From: Candidatus Staskawiczbacteria bacterium RIFOXYB1_FULL_38_37
Lineage (GTDB): Bacteria > Patescibacteriota > Minisyncoccia > Minisyncoccales > Staskawiczbacteraceae
Length of the DNA: 58,976 nt
Assembly: GCA_001822075.1 (NCBI GenBank)
Contig: MHPK01000006.1
Span: forward strand, 1-58,976
Reading direction: 5' to 3'
Position numbers and translations under genes: made by a program. The notes beneath the pieces were generated by a model, which worked only from the letters and a program-made list of their open reading frames with translations, did not search any database and was not told the DNA's origin. Positions 1 to 10,242 of the stretch are shown in pieces. Numbering within the stretch: position 1 is the stretch's first letter; the number at the start of each line of letters is the position of its first letter.

Positions 1-174
1 AAATCAATATTTAAATTATTACAATAACGAAAGGCTGCATCTCGGAATTAATTTTAAAACACCCGTCGAGTGCGTCCAAGCTATTGGTTAGAAAGCGCAC
101 CTAGCGGCGGGGAAAAAACTCAAAAGCCCCCGCCGAAGGCGGGGGCTTCAATCGCTCAAACAGGTCTGAGCGAT

Positions 175-549
175 TCATTTTTTTTGGCGGGTTTGTTCGG
201 CTTGGCGGACCTGTTTTTCGTCCATGCCGAAGTGATGGGCTATTTCGTGCCAAACCGTATCTTTGACAGCCCTTTTAATGTCTTCTGGATTTGAAAAAAC
301 TTGTTCCATTGGATTTTTAAATATAGTTATTTTGTCGGGCAAAACCTGACCGTACGATTCCCTTTTTGTTTGAGGCACGCCCTCATATAAACCAAAAAGA
401 AATCCGCCTTTCATGCGCAGTTTTTCTATTTGATAAAGCGAAGGGTCGTCTTCAATAACAATTTCCACATTTTTTAATTTTTGCAGAAATCTTTCGTCAA
501 TTGCATCGATCCCCTGTTTTACTAATTGCTCAAATTCTTCGTGGTTCAT
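175..549 (-). CDS. Zincin-like metallopeptidase family protein
   Basis: 124 aa with HExxH motif (WHEIAHHFGMDE), resembles the bacterial minimal zincin family. Confidence 0.8.
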   Translation of the reverse strand: MNHEEFEQLVKQGIDAIDERFLQKLKNVEIVIEDDPSLYQIEKLRMKGGFLFGLYEGVPQTKRESYGQVLPDKITIFKNPMEQVFSNPEDIKRAVKDTVWHEIAHHFGMDEKQVRQAEQTRQKK

Positions 550-617
550 AGCGCGATGCTAATATACTAATACTATACGTAAAAAGACGTTTTTTCAACG
601 TCTTTTTGTTTCAATTT

Positions 618-3600
618 TTAAATATTTTCTGTTTTTCTAATTTGCGAAATTCTTTGGATGAGCTCTTTTTCTGCTCTGTAAACCCTTCTTCTCTTTTTGC
701 TGTTATCAACCCATTTTTCAACTCCCAAAAACATTCCAGACCTCAACATCATAATTCCCGCTAAAGCTGCCAGCAATGGCAAAAAGAATGAATCCAACCA
801 AATGTTATTAGTCAAACCAGTGGAAATTGAGCTGGCTCCATATACAGCTGTTCTTGTTACAATTACAGACGCACTATTTGTTGGGTTATAACCTGAATTT
901 GAGCTTGTAGCAGAAACACTATTGGTTAAGGTTGTGGTTCCGTAAGAAAAATTCTGAGATGAAGCAACCTGTGTTTGGTAAGTAATTGTTATTGTCTGGC
1001 CTGAAGGAATTGTGCCCAAATTTATTCCAGAAGTGATGTCTCCTGAATATGAGTTCGGGTTGTAGCTATAGTTGTAATTGGAAGCTCCTGACACAACAAG
1101 CTGGTCTTTGTAAATAAGGTTGTTTGCCAGATAATCTCTTACCACAACATTTTGCGCATCCTGATTTCCGGTTGCTTGTATTGTGACCAAAAACATTAAA
1201 GTATCAGATGGATTTGCATAAATTGTATTTGAAAATCCTGAGCCTCCAGATGTCAAATTTCTGCCGGTCTTTGTGATTGTGAGCAAATTCCCTGCAGGTC
1301 CCCCTGTGTAAAAGGTCATATCCTGGCCATAAACTATTTGGCCGTCGTTAGACTGGGCAACAGCTCTAAAGTGGTATGTGGTATTGTTGTTTAAGTTAGC
1401 AATATTTTGGCTGAAAGTGCCAGAAGAATTTTTTAGATTATGTGTTGTTTCGTTTCCATAGCTGGTGCTTGTTCCCCACTGAAACCAAACATAAACATTG
1501 TTGTAGCTATTGTAGCTGTCGTATCCATACACATAACCGTTTAAAGTAGCTTGGTTGTTGTATACATTTGTTGCAGAATTTGTCTGCACACTTACATTAT
1601 TTTGCTGGTTAATATTTACAGAGCAAGATGCGCTGTCGGTTTGGGAACCTGAAGTAACATTAACTGTGGCTGTCTGGTTTCCTGATCCTGAAAAAGAATT
1701 TGTGCAAGTTTGCGAGCTTCCGCTGCAGGCTCCAGACCATGAGTATGTATAGTTTCCTGTGCCCCCTGTGGTTGAAGATATAAAGCTGACGGACTGGTTT
1801 GAGTTAGCCGGGTTTGGAGAGGCATAGCAAGAAACATTTAAATCGTTTTGAGTTGTACAGCTTCCGTTATTACATGTCTGGTTGCCAGAGCAAGTAGTTT
1901 TTAACTGAGATGAAGAAGAATCAGAACAATATGAATTGACAGCTCCCGGATTATGGCAGGTATATGTTCTGTAATTTTGGTATACATTGTTTGACTGGCA
2001 GAACGGGTCTCCAATATATCCGTTGCTTCCGCAGTCAGAGTTTGTGTCGCAGGCAATGCTTTGAGTTGCGCAACTGCCGTTAGAACATGTCTGGCTAGCT
2101 GTGCAGTCTGTAATCAACTGGTCGTTTGTTGAACTTGAACAGCTTGCCGAAGCTGTTCCCGGATTGTTGCAGATATATGTTCTGTATGTTTTGTAAACAT
2201 CTCCTGATTTGCAAAAAGCATCTCCAATATATCCGTTGCTTCCGCAGTCAGAGTTTGTGTCGCAGGCAATGCTTACATTGTGGCACTGGCCGCTGCTGCA
2301 TGTTTGGTTGGCTGTGCAGTCTGTAATCAACTGGTCGTTTGTTGAACTTGAACAGCTTGCTGAAGCTGTGCCGGGGTTGTTGCAGGTGTATGACTTATAA
2401 ATTTGATAAACATCTCCAAATTTACAATAAGGAGATCCAAAATATCCATTAGTTCCGCAGTCTGAGTTGGCGCTGCAAACAATATTGATATTATGACAAT
2501 TGCCGTTAGAACATGTCTGGTTGGCTGTGCAGGTATTTTTTAATTGAGCCTGTGTGGAATTAGTACAGCTTGCGTTGGCTGTGCCGGGATTTAAGCAAGT
2601 GTATGTTTTGTAGTTTTGGTATACATTTCCTAACTGGCAAAATGGGTTGCCTGTAAATCCGTTGGTTCCGCAGTCAGAATTTTGGTTGCAGGCAATAACA
2701 ATGTTGTGGCAGGCGCCAGAAGAACATGTTTGGTTGCCCGAGCAAGTTTGCGTTAACTGAGAAAGGCTTGAGTTAGAACAATAACTCTGGGTTGTGCCAG
2801 GATTATTGCAGGTATGGGTAATATAATTTTTATAAACAGAATTGCCCTGGCAGAAAGGAGAGCCAATGTATCCGTTTGCCCCGCATTCGGAGTTATTATT
2901 GCAGGCAATGCTTTGAGTTGTGCAGCTGCCGTTTGTGCAAGTCTGGTTTGGAGAACATGTTTTAACTAACTGAGGAGTATAAGAGCCTGAGCAATAGCTT
3001 TGGTTAGTGCCCGGATTGTTACAGGAATATGTAATAAAATTTTTATAAACAGAGTTTCCCTGGCAAAAAGCGTTTCCTGTAAGGCCATTCGTTCCGCAAT
3101 CAGAATTTGACCCGCAAGCAATATTTAAACTTACACAGCTTCCATTATTACAGGTTTGGTTTGTTCCGCATGCTTTAGTTAACTGCGCTGTTGTGGAATT
3201 TGAACAAAAACTTTCGGCAGTTCCGGGTTTGTTGCACGCATAAGTTGTAAAATTTCTGAAAACATTTCCGTCCTGGCAGAAAGCGTTTCCCGTAAACCCG
3301 TTGGTTCCGCAGTTTGCGTCAGTATTGCAAGCAACAGTAATTGTTGCGCAATCACCATCTGAGCAAGTTTGATTTTGAGAACAGGTCTGTTGCAATTTTG
3401 GAAGACTTGAGTCGGAACAATAGCTCTGGCTGGTTCCGGGTTTGTTGCATTTGTGAGTGATATAGTTTTTGTAAACTGAATTGCCCTGGCAGAAAGCGTC
3501 GCCAACGTATCCGTTGGTTCCGCAGTCGGAATTTTTGCTGCATGTAATGTGTATGTTTTCACATATTCCGTTATTGCAAGTCTGGTTTGCGCCGCAAGAA

Positions 3601-4787
3601 TGCTGCAACTGAGGCACAATATTGCTGGTACAGCTTGAGTTTACGGTTCCTGGATTAAAACAGGTATAAATTTTGTAATTTTTGTAAACGGAATTATCGT
3701 TAGTATTGCAAAATGGTTCTCCGGTGTATCCGTTTGTTCCGCAATCTGTATTAGAACTGCAGGCGATGTTAACGCACTGGCCGTTTTGGCAAGTTTTTCC
3801 GAAAGCGCAGGTTGCATAATATTTTTCAGTTGTTTTATTACTGCAATATGCATTAGCTGTGCCTGGGTTGTTGCAGGTGTAGGTTTTATAGTTTTTGTAA
3901 ACATAGTTGCCCTGGCAAACGGAACCTCCTGTCCATCCATCTGTTCCGCAGTCAGAATTTTGGTTGCAGGCAATGTTTATATTTTGACAGTTGCCGTTAG
4001 AGCAAGTTTGGTTTTGAGAGCAGGTTTGTTGCAACTGAGCTTGTGTTGAGTTAAAACAACTGGCCGAGGCTGTGCCGGGATTTAAGCAAGTATATGTTTT
4101 ATAGTTTTTGTAAACTGAATTGCCTTGGCAGAACGGGTCGCCAACATATCCATTGGCGCCGCAGTCTGAATTGGTGTTACAGGCAATGTTTACGCACTGG
4201 CCGTCAGAACATGTTTTACTCTCACCACATTGCTGGTATATATCTTCTTTCTCATTGCAAGAATTATACCAGTAAACAGAATTTCCTTCGCACTTTTTGT
4301 ATGCGTGAGACGTACAAGCAGGCTGGGCCGTAACAGTAAAAACAATATCGTTGTAGTCGTGGTCTCCGCCATGGCCCAAATCCTCAAAACTTACTCTCCA
4401 TTGATTCTGGCCTATGTTTGAAATAATAGCATGCACTGTGTTGTCGCTGTTTCTTGAAGCAGGCCCCGTATACCATGTGCGCCCGACTCCGCTTACTATA
4501 TAAAAAATAAGCTCTGTGTTCTTTTGGAACTGGCCTAAGGTAAATTGGGTTCCATACTGAGTAGTCTCGCCGTATCCTAACAAACGTTGCTGGGGGCTGC
4601 TTAACCCAAACGCATCGTTAAAATCTGCCGACGAAGACTCAAATTGAACTGTCACGTTGCTGTTTTGTGAAAGTATAATTGTGCCCCCATCTTCAGCTAT
4701 TACGAGACTTGGATTTAATAATAACGCAAGCAAAACTAACGTTGAAAGCGATGTGCCTGCGATTGTTAATTTGAGTGCTTTTTTCAT
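618..4787 (-). CDS. Large secreted Cys-rich tandem-repeat surface protein (signal peptide, DUF4114-like N-terminus, about 11 Cys-rich repeats, Ig/FN3-like and DUF11-like domains, C-terminal TM)
   Basis: 1389 aa; repeat IACNxNSDCGTNGYxGxPFCQGNSVYKNYxTYTCNNPGTAxxxC...QTCSNGxC read about 11 times; N-terminal hydrophobic signal; C-terminal TM plus basic tail. Confidence 0.8.
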   Translation of the reverse strand: MKKALKLTIAGTSLSTLVLLALLLNPSLVIAEDGGTIILSQNSNVTVQFESSSADFNDAFGLSSPQQRLLGYGETTQYGTQFTLGQFQKNTELIFYIVSGVGRTWYTGPASRNSDNTVHAIISNIGQNQWRVSFEDLGHGGDHDYNDIVFTVTAQPACTSHAYKKCEGNSVYWYNSCNEKEDIYQQCGESKTCSDGQCVNIACNTNSDCGANGYVGDPFCQGNSVYKNYKTYTCLNPGTASASCFNSTQAQLQQTCSQNQTCSNGNCQNINIACNQNSDCGTDGWTGGSVCQGNYVYKNYKTYTCNNPGTANAYCSNKTTEKYYATCAFGKTCQNGQCVNIACSSNTDCGTNGYTGEPFCNTNDNSVYKNYKIYTCFNPGTVNSSCTSNIVPQLQHSCGANQTCNNGICENIHITCSKNSDCGTNGYVGDAFCQGNSVYKNYITHKCNKPGTSQSYCSDSSLPKLQQTCSQNQTCSDGDCATITVACNTDANCGTNGFTGNAFCQDGNVFRNFTTYACNKPGTAESFCSNSTTAQLTKACGTNQTCNNGSCVSLNIACGSNSDCGTNGLTGNAFCQGNSVYKNFITYSCNNPGTNQSYCSGSYTPQLVKTCSPNQTCTNGSCTTQSIACNNNSECGANGYIGSPFCQGNSVYKNYITHTCNNPGTTQSYCSNSSLSQLTQTCSGNQTCSSGACHNIVIACNQNSDCGTNGFTGNPFCQLGNVYQNYKTYTCLNPGTANASCTNSTQAQLKNTCTANQTCSNGNCHNINIVCSANSDCGTNGYFGSPYCKFGDVYQIYKSYTCNNPGTASASCSSSTNDQLITDCTANQTCSSGQCHNVSIACDTNSDCGSNGYIGDAFCKSGDVYKTYRTYICNNPGTASASCSSSTNDQLITDCTASQTCSNGSCATQSIACDTNSDCGSNGYIGDPFCQSNNVYQNYRTYTCHNPGAVNSYCSDSSSSQLKTTCSGNQTCNNGSCTTQNDLNVSCYASPNPANSNQSVSFISSTTGGTGNYTYSWSGACSGSSQTCTNSFSGSGNQTATVNVTSGSQTDSASCSVNINQQNNVSVQTNSATNVYNNQATLNGYVYGYDSYNSYNNVYVWFQWGTSTSYGNETTHNLKNSSGTFSQNIANLNNNTTYHFRAVAQSNDGQIVYGQDMTFYTGGPAGNLLTITKTGRNLTSGGSGFSNTIYANPSDTLMFLVTIQATGNQDAQNVVVRDYLANNLIYKDQLVVSGASNYNYSYNPNSYSGDITSGINLGTIPSGQTITITYQTQVASSQNFSYGTTTLTNSVSATSSNSGYNPTNSASVIVTRTAVYGASSISTGLTNNIWLDSFFLPLLAALAGIMMLRSGMFLGVEKWVDNSKKRRRVYRAEKELIQRISQIRKTENI

Positions 4788-4864
4788 AATAGTAAAATTT
4801 ATTTTAATGGCCTATGCTATCATAGGCATATTGTTTTGTCAAATTTTTTTCTAGGTTTCTTTTT

Positions 4865-5542
4865 TTAGGTTTCCAACTCAGCCCGAACCACAATTCTTTG
4901 ATAGTCTTTGCCCGGAGGCCAGCAACTTATCAAGCTTAATGTGTTGCTGTTTGAATTTGCTGCGCCAGATGAAACATTTTCCCCCCTTGCAATGATAGTT
5001 TTTTGTTTCACCGCGTAAGTATATTGCTTATTGTTTAAGCTAATTAAAACTTTGTCTCCATGATTCAAGTCGCCCAAGTCGCTAAAAACCCAGTCATGCT
5101 TTATTTTGGGCCAGCCTTCGGGAGCCGAGTGCCCAAGAATTACCATTTGGCCTATTTGCCCCGGATATACAGAGCCGGGATAAAAAACAACTCCGCCGTC
5201 TAAATCTTGCATTATAATTTTGGTGTCTGAGCTTTGAGAAAAAATTATGGGAACTGAAATTCCAAGCTTTGGGATTTCCAGTGTGTTTTGTTTTTCAGTG
5301 TATGTTGTTTTAACTTGTTCAACTGCTTGCCCGGCATTCTGGCTGTGATTGGGATAAAAATAAATATCATTAATTGATGATGCGTCTATTGTGGGATATG
5401 GATTAAAAAAATCGCTCACTAAGCCAGAAACTGCTCTGTAATTAAAAATCCATGAAACATCATTCCAGTTTATAACAAAAAAGCTTGCAAGATATATAAA
5501 AGCTATAATCTTTGCTGTTTTAATAAGCTGTTTTTTGTTCAT
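4865..5542 (-). CDS. Sortase family protein
   Basis: 225 aa; IPKLGISVPI...GHSAPEGWP...LISCWPPG (His...Cys...Arg catalytic pattern); N-terminal TM. Confidence 0.85.
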   Translation of the reverse strand: MNKKQLIKTAKIIAFIYLASFFVINWNDVSWIFNYRAVSGLVSDFFNPYPTIDASSINDIYFYPNHSQNAGQAVEQVKTTYTEKQNTLEIPKLGISVPIIFSQSSDTKIIMQDLDGGVVFYPGSVYPGQIGQMVILGHSAPEGWPKIKHDWVFSDLGDLNHGDKVLISLNNKQYTYAVKQKTIIARGENVSSGAANSNSNTLSLISCWPPGKDYQRIVVRAELET

Positions 5543-5560
5543 GTTTATAGAAACGGAATC

Positions 5561-6529
5561 TTAAATTATTATTTGATGCGAGACAGCAAGAATTAACAAG
5601 TTTTTGTTTAAAAACGCGGCAAAAGCTAATAGAATTAACATGATAAGCGACCGAAAAGCAATTTTTTTATCTAAAACCGAAACATTAAATAAAAGAATAA
5701 AGAGTAAAATTCCTGTTATAATTAATAGGCTTCCATAAATAACTTGCTGCACGAGCACATTATAACTATAAAAAATAAAATTTAAAATCCTTGAACGCAA
5801 ATCGTTGTTGCCTGAGTTATTTAAGGGCGCTAAATAATTAAAAATTGTAGATTCTGGTAAAACTATTTTATCATACATCGGAGATTTGTCTAATGAGAGC
5901 TGTTCGTTCTCTATAATTTCTGGCGGTAAAGCTTGCTCAGTTTTCTGTTCTATATTGCTGTATTTTTGAACTGGAATTTGTTCTAGAAGTTCTGAGCCAA
6001 AAAGCTGGACAACTACAATAGCATTATTGGTACCGAATCCCGTCAAAACAGCTGTTCCTACCTCTTTATAATTTTTGTTTAGCATATTTTCCCTGTGCGA
6101 GGGCGAATTAAGCCAGGCGTTAAAAGCTTCACCTGAGTCATAAAACCCAATAGCTAAATTTTCACCTGCATATTTATATTTATATCCTGACTGCAAAAAC
6201 CAATACCATGGCGTCAAGCCGCGGGGGCTGGTATGCGAAAAATACTGTTTTTGAACCATGTCTTCAGCTTTCATTTCAGCTGCCTGGTCCAATCTCCAGT
6301 TTTCTGACAAAGGCTGTAAGCCATATGAGCTTCTAGTTTGGTTAAGTATGGCAACAAGGTCTGTTTTTGTTATGTCGGCGATAAATAAATTACTGGGAAA
6401 ATTAATAAAAACCAAAGACGATAATATCTTAAAAGCTAACAAGCAAATAACAAAATAAAGCAATGCCTTGCTTTGTAAAATAGTAACAAAAACAGCAGTA
6501 AGATTATCCTTTTTAAGAAAATAGTTCAT
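5561..6529 (-). CDS. CAP (SCP/PR-1) domain membrane protein
   Basis: NQTRSSYGLQPL...HTSPRGLTPWYWF...AGENLAIGFYDSGEAFNAWLNSPSHRENMLN; several TM segments. Confidence 0.85.
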   Translation of the reverse strand: MNYFLKKDNLTAVFVTILQSKALLYFVICLLAFKILSSLVFINFPSNLFIADITKTDLVAILNQTRSSYGLQPLSENWRLDQAAEMKAEDMVQKQYFSHTSPRGLTPWYWFLQSGYKYKYAGENLAIGFYDSGEAFNAWLNSPSHRENMLNKNYKEVGTAVLTGFGTNNAIVVVQLFGSELLEQIPVQKYSNIEQKTEQALPPEIIENEQLSLDKSPMYDKIVLPESTIFNYLAPLNNSGNNDLRSRILNFIFYSYNVLVQQVIYGSLLIITGILLFILLFNVSVLDKKIAFRSLIMLILLAFAAFLNKNLLILAVSHQIII

Positions 6530-6618
6530 AAGTATCTTTAGTTGTGATTATATAATATATATAATTTTTTGTCAAAAAAAATGGCCTTTTGAGGCCATGG
6601 TTTTAAACTTTTTAAAAA

Positions 6619-7437
6619 TTATTTATAATATGCCCTTTCAAATCTTAAATCTATGTATTGTAAATTTTTTCGCTCGTCTAAATTAATTTTACCTGCAAGC
6701 AACAAATTTAATTTTGTAATTTGCAAATCAACATCAGAATTTTCGCTTAAATTCAAAAAAATCTGCCAGCTTTCTCCAGTTTTTATATCCAGCCTTTCAG
6801 AACTTGAAATAACAGCTTCATTTACATCTACTTGAAACTTGTCTGCAAGGTTTTTTTTAACCTTTAAAACGGCCCCCATGATGTTTTTTCCAACAGCTTC
6901 TTGACCCTCATAATTTTGAGCGCTGCTTGTCAACTGGGTTATGAATGTCATATTGCTTGGTAAGTCCTGCAATCTTTCAAAAATTATGCCTGATTCGTCG
7001 ATATAAAAACAACCTTCGTTGTTCTGGCTGCAATATACAGCAACAGGCTGCCTTTCTTTTATTTCAACAGCTATAGAGTCTGGAAAGTTTTTCTTTATTT
7101 TAAGGCTTTCAGCTTCCGGAAAATCTTCTAAAACCTGCTTTTGAATATTTTTTAAGCTGGCTAAAAAAATGCTTTCAGAAGTTACGTTAAAATTTAAAAA
7201 CTTAATAAGCTTTTTGTTTGTTTCCTTCAAAACTATATTTTTAATATCATTGGTTTCTATTTTTTGGGTTCCTGAAATAATTATGTTCTTTATTTGGAAT
7301 TTATCAAAAAATAACAAAAAGTAAAGAACAGCTGCAATCAAAACCAAAAGCAAAATAGAATACCAAAAAACAGGCGCCTTCAGCAATGACTTTTTCGGCT
7401 TTATTTTTCTTTTAATATGCCCCTTTCTGTAAGACAT
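6619..7437 (-). CDS. ftsQ: FtsQ/POTRA-domain cell division protein
   Basis: Single N-terminal TM then POTRA (IIISGTQKIETNDIKNIV) and FtsQ-like C-terminal region. Confidence 0.7.
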   Translation of the reverse strand: MSYRKGHIKRKIKPKKSLLKAPVFWYSILLLVLIAAVLYFLLFFDKFQIKNIIISGTQKIETNDIKNIVLKETNKKLIKFLNFNVTSESIFLASLKNIQKQVLEDFPEAESLKIKKNFPDSIAVEIKERQPVAVYCSQNNEGCFYIDESGIIFERLQDLPSNMTFITQLTSSAQNYEGQEAVGKNIMGAVLKVKKNLADKFQVDVNEAVISSSERLDIKTGESWQIFLNLSENSDVDLQITKLNLLLAGKINLDERKNLQYIDLRFERAYYK

Positions 7438-7440
7438 GGT

Positions 7441-8478
7441 TCACAGCTTCCTTTTAAATTTACGTATTTTTTCTATTATATAATTTATCCAGTATTTATT
7501 AGAAATTATAAAATCCTGAGTTTTTGCATATTCTTTTTTGTATCCGCCAAAGCCCATCTTAAAAAGCGTGGGGCCTGCCCATGGATGTTTTGGAAATTTT
7601 TCAGGGTCGGTAAATCCCCAAAAATCATAAATTTTACACCCTCTTTTTTTTGCTTCTTTTATCGCCTCCCATTGGATAAGATAAGGTATTGACAATTTTG
7701 AAAATTTGCCCAAAGAAGCTGCCTGATGGTAAAAAGCGATTTCAGACCAAAAGATAATCATAGCTCCCGCCACAGTTTCCCCGTTATGCTTTCCGAACAA
7801 AAGCAAAACCTGGCCGTCTCTTAAAAAAATTTCAAATTCTTTTTCGATAAGCTCTTCTGAAAAAGGAACGAACCCTTGCCTTCTTGAAACCTCTTTATTG
7901 AGTTTTTGGTAAATATCAATGTCTTTTAGGTCGGCGCTTTTTACAATTTTAACATCTTCATTTTCTGCAACCTTTTTTATTAGATAGCGCGTTGTTTTTC
8001 TCATGTTTTTTAAAAGCTCATCTTCTGGAAGAAACAAATCTAATTTCCAGGTTGCCTCATAAGAGCTGGCGGGCATTGGAGACTCTCTAAATTTTAAGTC
8101 TTCAAAAATAGTTTGATTTTCCTTATTTAATTCAAAAAGCGAAGATATTCTTATAAAACTGGCTTTTTCCTGATTTGCAACATTATTTAAGTGCAATAAA
8201 ATAAGTTCTAAAATTTCTTTTTTATCTTTATAGCTCAGTCCGTTTAAAATCACGGGGCCATGGGGAATAAACAAAAAGGCGCCTCTTTTAGCTAAAATTT
8301 TAAGCGCTAAAACAACGCCAATAATTTTTTCATTGTTGTAAATTCCCATCCGCCAAATTTTATTTTTCATTGCCAAATTAAATTCGCCCCAGTTCCATGA
8401 CTGTAAAAAAGTTTTTTCTGCGCAGTTATGCAAAAACTCTTCCCATTCTTCTTTGTTATTAATTTCTTTAATTTGCAT
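7441..8478 (-). CDS. FemAB/FemX-like peptidoglycan bridge aminoacyltransferase
   Basis: FLQSWNWGEF, RKTTRYLIKKA-like, and YDFWGFTDPEKFPKHPWAGPTLFKMGFGG. Confidence 0.85.
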   Translation of the reverse strand: MQIKEINNKEEWEEFLHNCAEKTFLQSWNWGEFNLAMKNKIWRMGIYNNEKIIGVVLALKILAKRGAFLFIPHGPVILNGLSYKDKKEILELILLHLNNVANQEKASFIRISSLFELNKENQTIFEDLKFRESPMPASSYEATWKLDLFLPEDELLKNMRKTTRYLIKKVAENEDVKIVKSADLKDIDIYQKLNKEVSRRQGFVPFSEELIEKEFEIFLRDGQVLLLFGKHNGETVAGAMIIFWSEIAFYHQAASLGKFSKLSIPYLIQWEAIKEAKKRGCKIYDFWGFTDPEKFPKHPWAGPTLFKMGFGGYKKEYAKTQDFIISNKYWINYIIEKIRKFKRKL

Positions 8479-8489
8479 TTTTATCTAAA

Positions 8490-8933
8490 TTAATTCCCTA
8501 TAATTTGCATTTGGATTTTTCTGTTTCTCGGGCTGTCCAGTTCAACCAAAAAAACTCTTTGCCATTGGCCAAGCTGGAGTTCTCCTGAAATTATATTTAA
8601 AGTAACGTTAACCAGCAAATGAATTGCCTTGCAGTGGGAATGGCCGTTTATACATTCATTATCGCATAAGTTTACATTTCTCTCAGATAAATTATCGTGT
8701 TTGTAACTTTCAGACCTGGCAGCTGTTTTTTCAATATTTTTTTTGAAATCTTCAATAAGCAAAGGTTCGTTTTCATTAACAATCAAAGCGGCTGAAGTGT
8801 GCAAAATCTGCACATTTACAAGCCCGTCTTTTATCTTGTTTTCTTTTATAAACTTCTCAATAAATTCTGTTATATCAACAAAATCAAGAGTTTCTTTTGT
8901 TTTAACATCAATTGTTTTATTTTTAATTTTCAT
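8490..8933 (-). CDS. YjbQ/UPF0047 family protein
   Basis: VQILHTSAALIVNENEP...GHSHCKAIHL...GQWQRVFLVELDSPRNR. Confidence 0.9.
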   Translation of the reverse strand: MKIKNKTIDVKTKETLDFVDITEFIEKFIKENKIKDGLVNVQILHTSAALIVNENEPLLIEDFKKNIEKTAARSESYKHDNLSERNVNLCDNECINGHSHCKAIHLLVNVTLNIISGELQLGQWQRVFLVELDSPRNRKIQMQIIGN

Positions 8934-10242
8934 TTTTTTTCAGAAATTTAATAATCCTTTCTGCGTCTTTTTGCGAAATATTTATATGAGTCGGCAGGTT
9001 CAATGTCATTTTTGCCAGTTTCTCGGCATTCGGGCACACGCCTATTTTATAATGCATTTGCTCTAATTTTGTATCAAAAGGAGCTATGGGCGTTGTATAC
9101 CAGTCCCCCAATAAAATATTTTGCTTGTGCCAGGCTTTATAAATTATTTCGTGGGCTTTTTGATGCTTTATTGTAAAGCGCAAAAATACGCTTGATAACT
9201 TGGGAGGCAAAATAAATTCTGTGTCTTTTAAATTTTCATAGTAATAATCGGTAATTTTACGCCTGTGATTATTAAAATTACCCAATTTTTCAAACTGGTT
9301 AATAGCCATTACAGCTAAAGCATTCGGTAGGGCTTTTGGAAAATAATCCGGCCTTTGTCCCCTTTTTTCTTTCCAGTGCACTGCTTTTGACAAAATATGG
9401 AGCCATTGGGACAAAATTAAAAATATCTTTCCCAAATCCAAAAAATTATAAACCGGCAAAATAATATAATAAAGTAAAATTGGATGCAAAAGCTGCTGAA
9501 GGACCCACAGCGAATTTGGCATGCCAAATTCGTCCTGAGCTTGCCGCAATTTATCGGCAAGCGAAGGGTCGTTTGTTACAGCCATTCCGCCATAAACAGA
9601 CGAAATAATTTTATCGCGCGAAAAGCTGAAAAATGCAACTTTGCTGTGCGAGCCTACTTTTACTCCATTGTATTCAGCTCCCAAAGAATGAGCGCAGTCT
9701 TCTATCAAAATTAAATTATTTTCAGCGCAAATCGCCCTTATATTATCCATATCAGCTGGCAGTCCAAAAGTGTGCTGAACAATAACCGCCCTTGTTTTTA
9801 CGTTAATTTTTTTCTTTAAATCCTCTGCGCTAATATTAAAATCATTCTCGTTGCAATCTATATACAAGGGTTTCAAACCCGCCCACAAAACAGGGTTTAT
9901 TGATGCGTTGCAAGTAAAAGCTTGTAGCGCCACGTTATCTCCATTTTTTAACCCATCAACCTCCTTTAAGGCTTTTAGAATTGCATAAAATGCGCTTCTC
10001 CCAGAATTAAAAGAAACCGCGTATTTTACCCCAAGATATTTTTTAAATTTATCTTCTAAATTATTTATTGCTTTACCGCGCTTCCAAAGCCACGGCCGTA
10101 TAATTAAATTCAGGGCGAGTTTTACATCGTCTTTTTCAACATTGGGGCTTAACGAAATTGATATTGGCCCGCCACGGCGGGTAAACTTAAAATATTTGCT
10201 CATAAAGTTTTTGGGGCACCCGGCCTTCCAGTAAAACAGCAT
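8923..10242 (-). CDS. DegT/DnrJ/EryC1/StrS-type PLP aminotransferase
   Basis: SFNSGRSAFYAIL, IEDCAHSLGAEYNG, SFSRDKIISS; N-terminus of the longest ORF is uncertain. Confidence 0.85.
   Translation of the reverse strand: MLFYWKAGCPKNFMSKYFKFTRRGGPISISLSPNVEKDDVKLALNLIIRPWLWKRGKAINNLEDKFKKYLGVKYAVSFNSGRSAFYAILKALKEVDGLKNGDNVALQAFTCNASINPVLWAGLKPLYIDCNENDFNISAEDLKKKINVKTRAVIVQHTFGLPADMDNIRAICAENNLILIEDCAHSLGAEYNGVKVGSHSKVAFFSFSRDKIISSVYGGMAVTNDPSLADKLRQAQDEFGMPNSLWVLQQLLHPILLYYIILPVYNFLDLGKIFLILSQWLHILSKAVHWKEKRGQRPDYFPKALPNALAVMAINQFEKLGNFNNHRRKITDYYYENLKDTEFILPPKLSSVFLRFTIKHQKAHEIIYKAWHKQNILLGDWYTTPIAPFDTKLEQMHYKIGVCPNAEKLAKMTLNLPTHINISQKDAERIIKFLKKNEN

Noticed and set aside
1840-4200. Regular repeats at about 210-220 bp spacing that could be mistaken for a CRISPR or satellite array
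   Set aside because: Repeats are in-frame coding copies with third-position divergence; no short identical repeats with unique spacers.
697-4421. Multiple plus-strand ORFs opposite the 1389-aa repeat protein (and minus-strand overlapping frames within it)
   Set aside because: They are shadow frames of a long repetitive coding gene with a clear signal peptide and domain logic.
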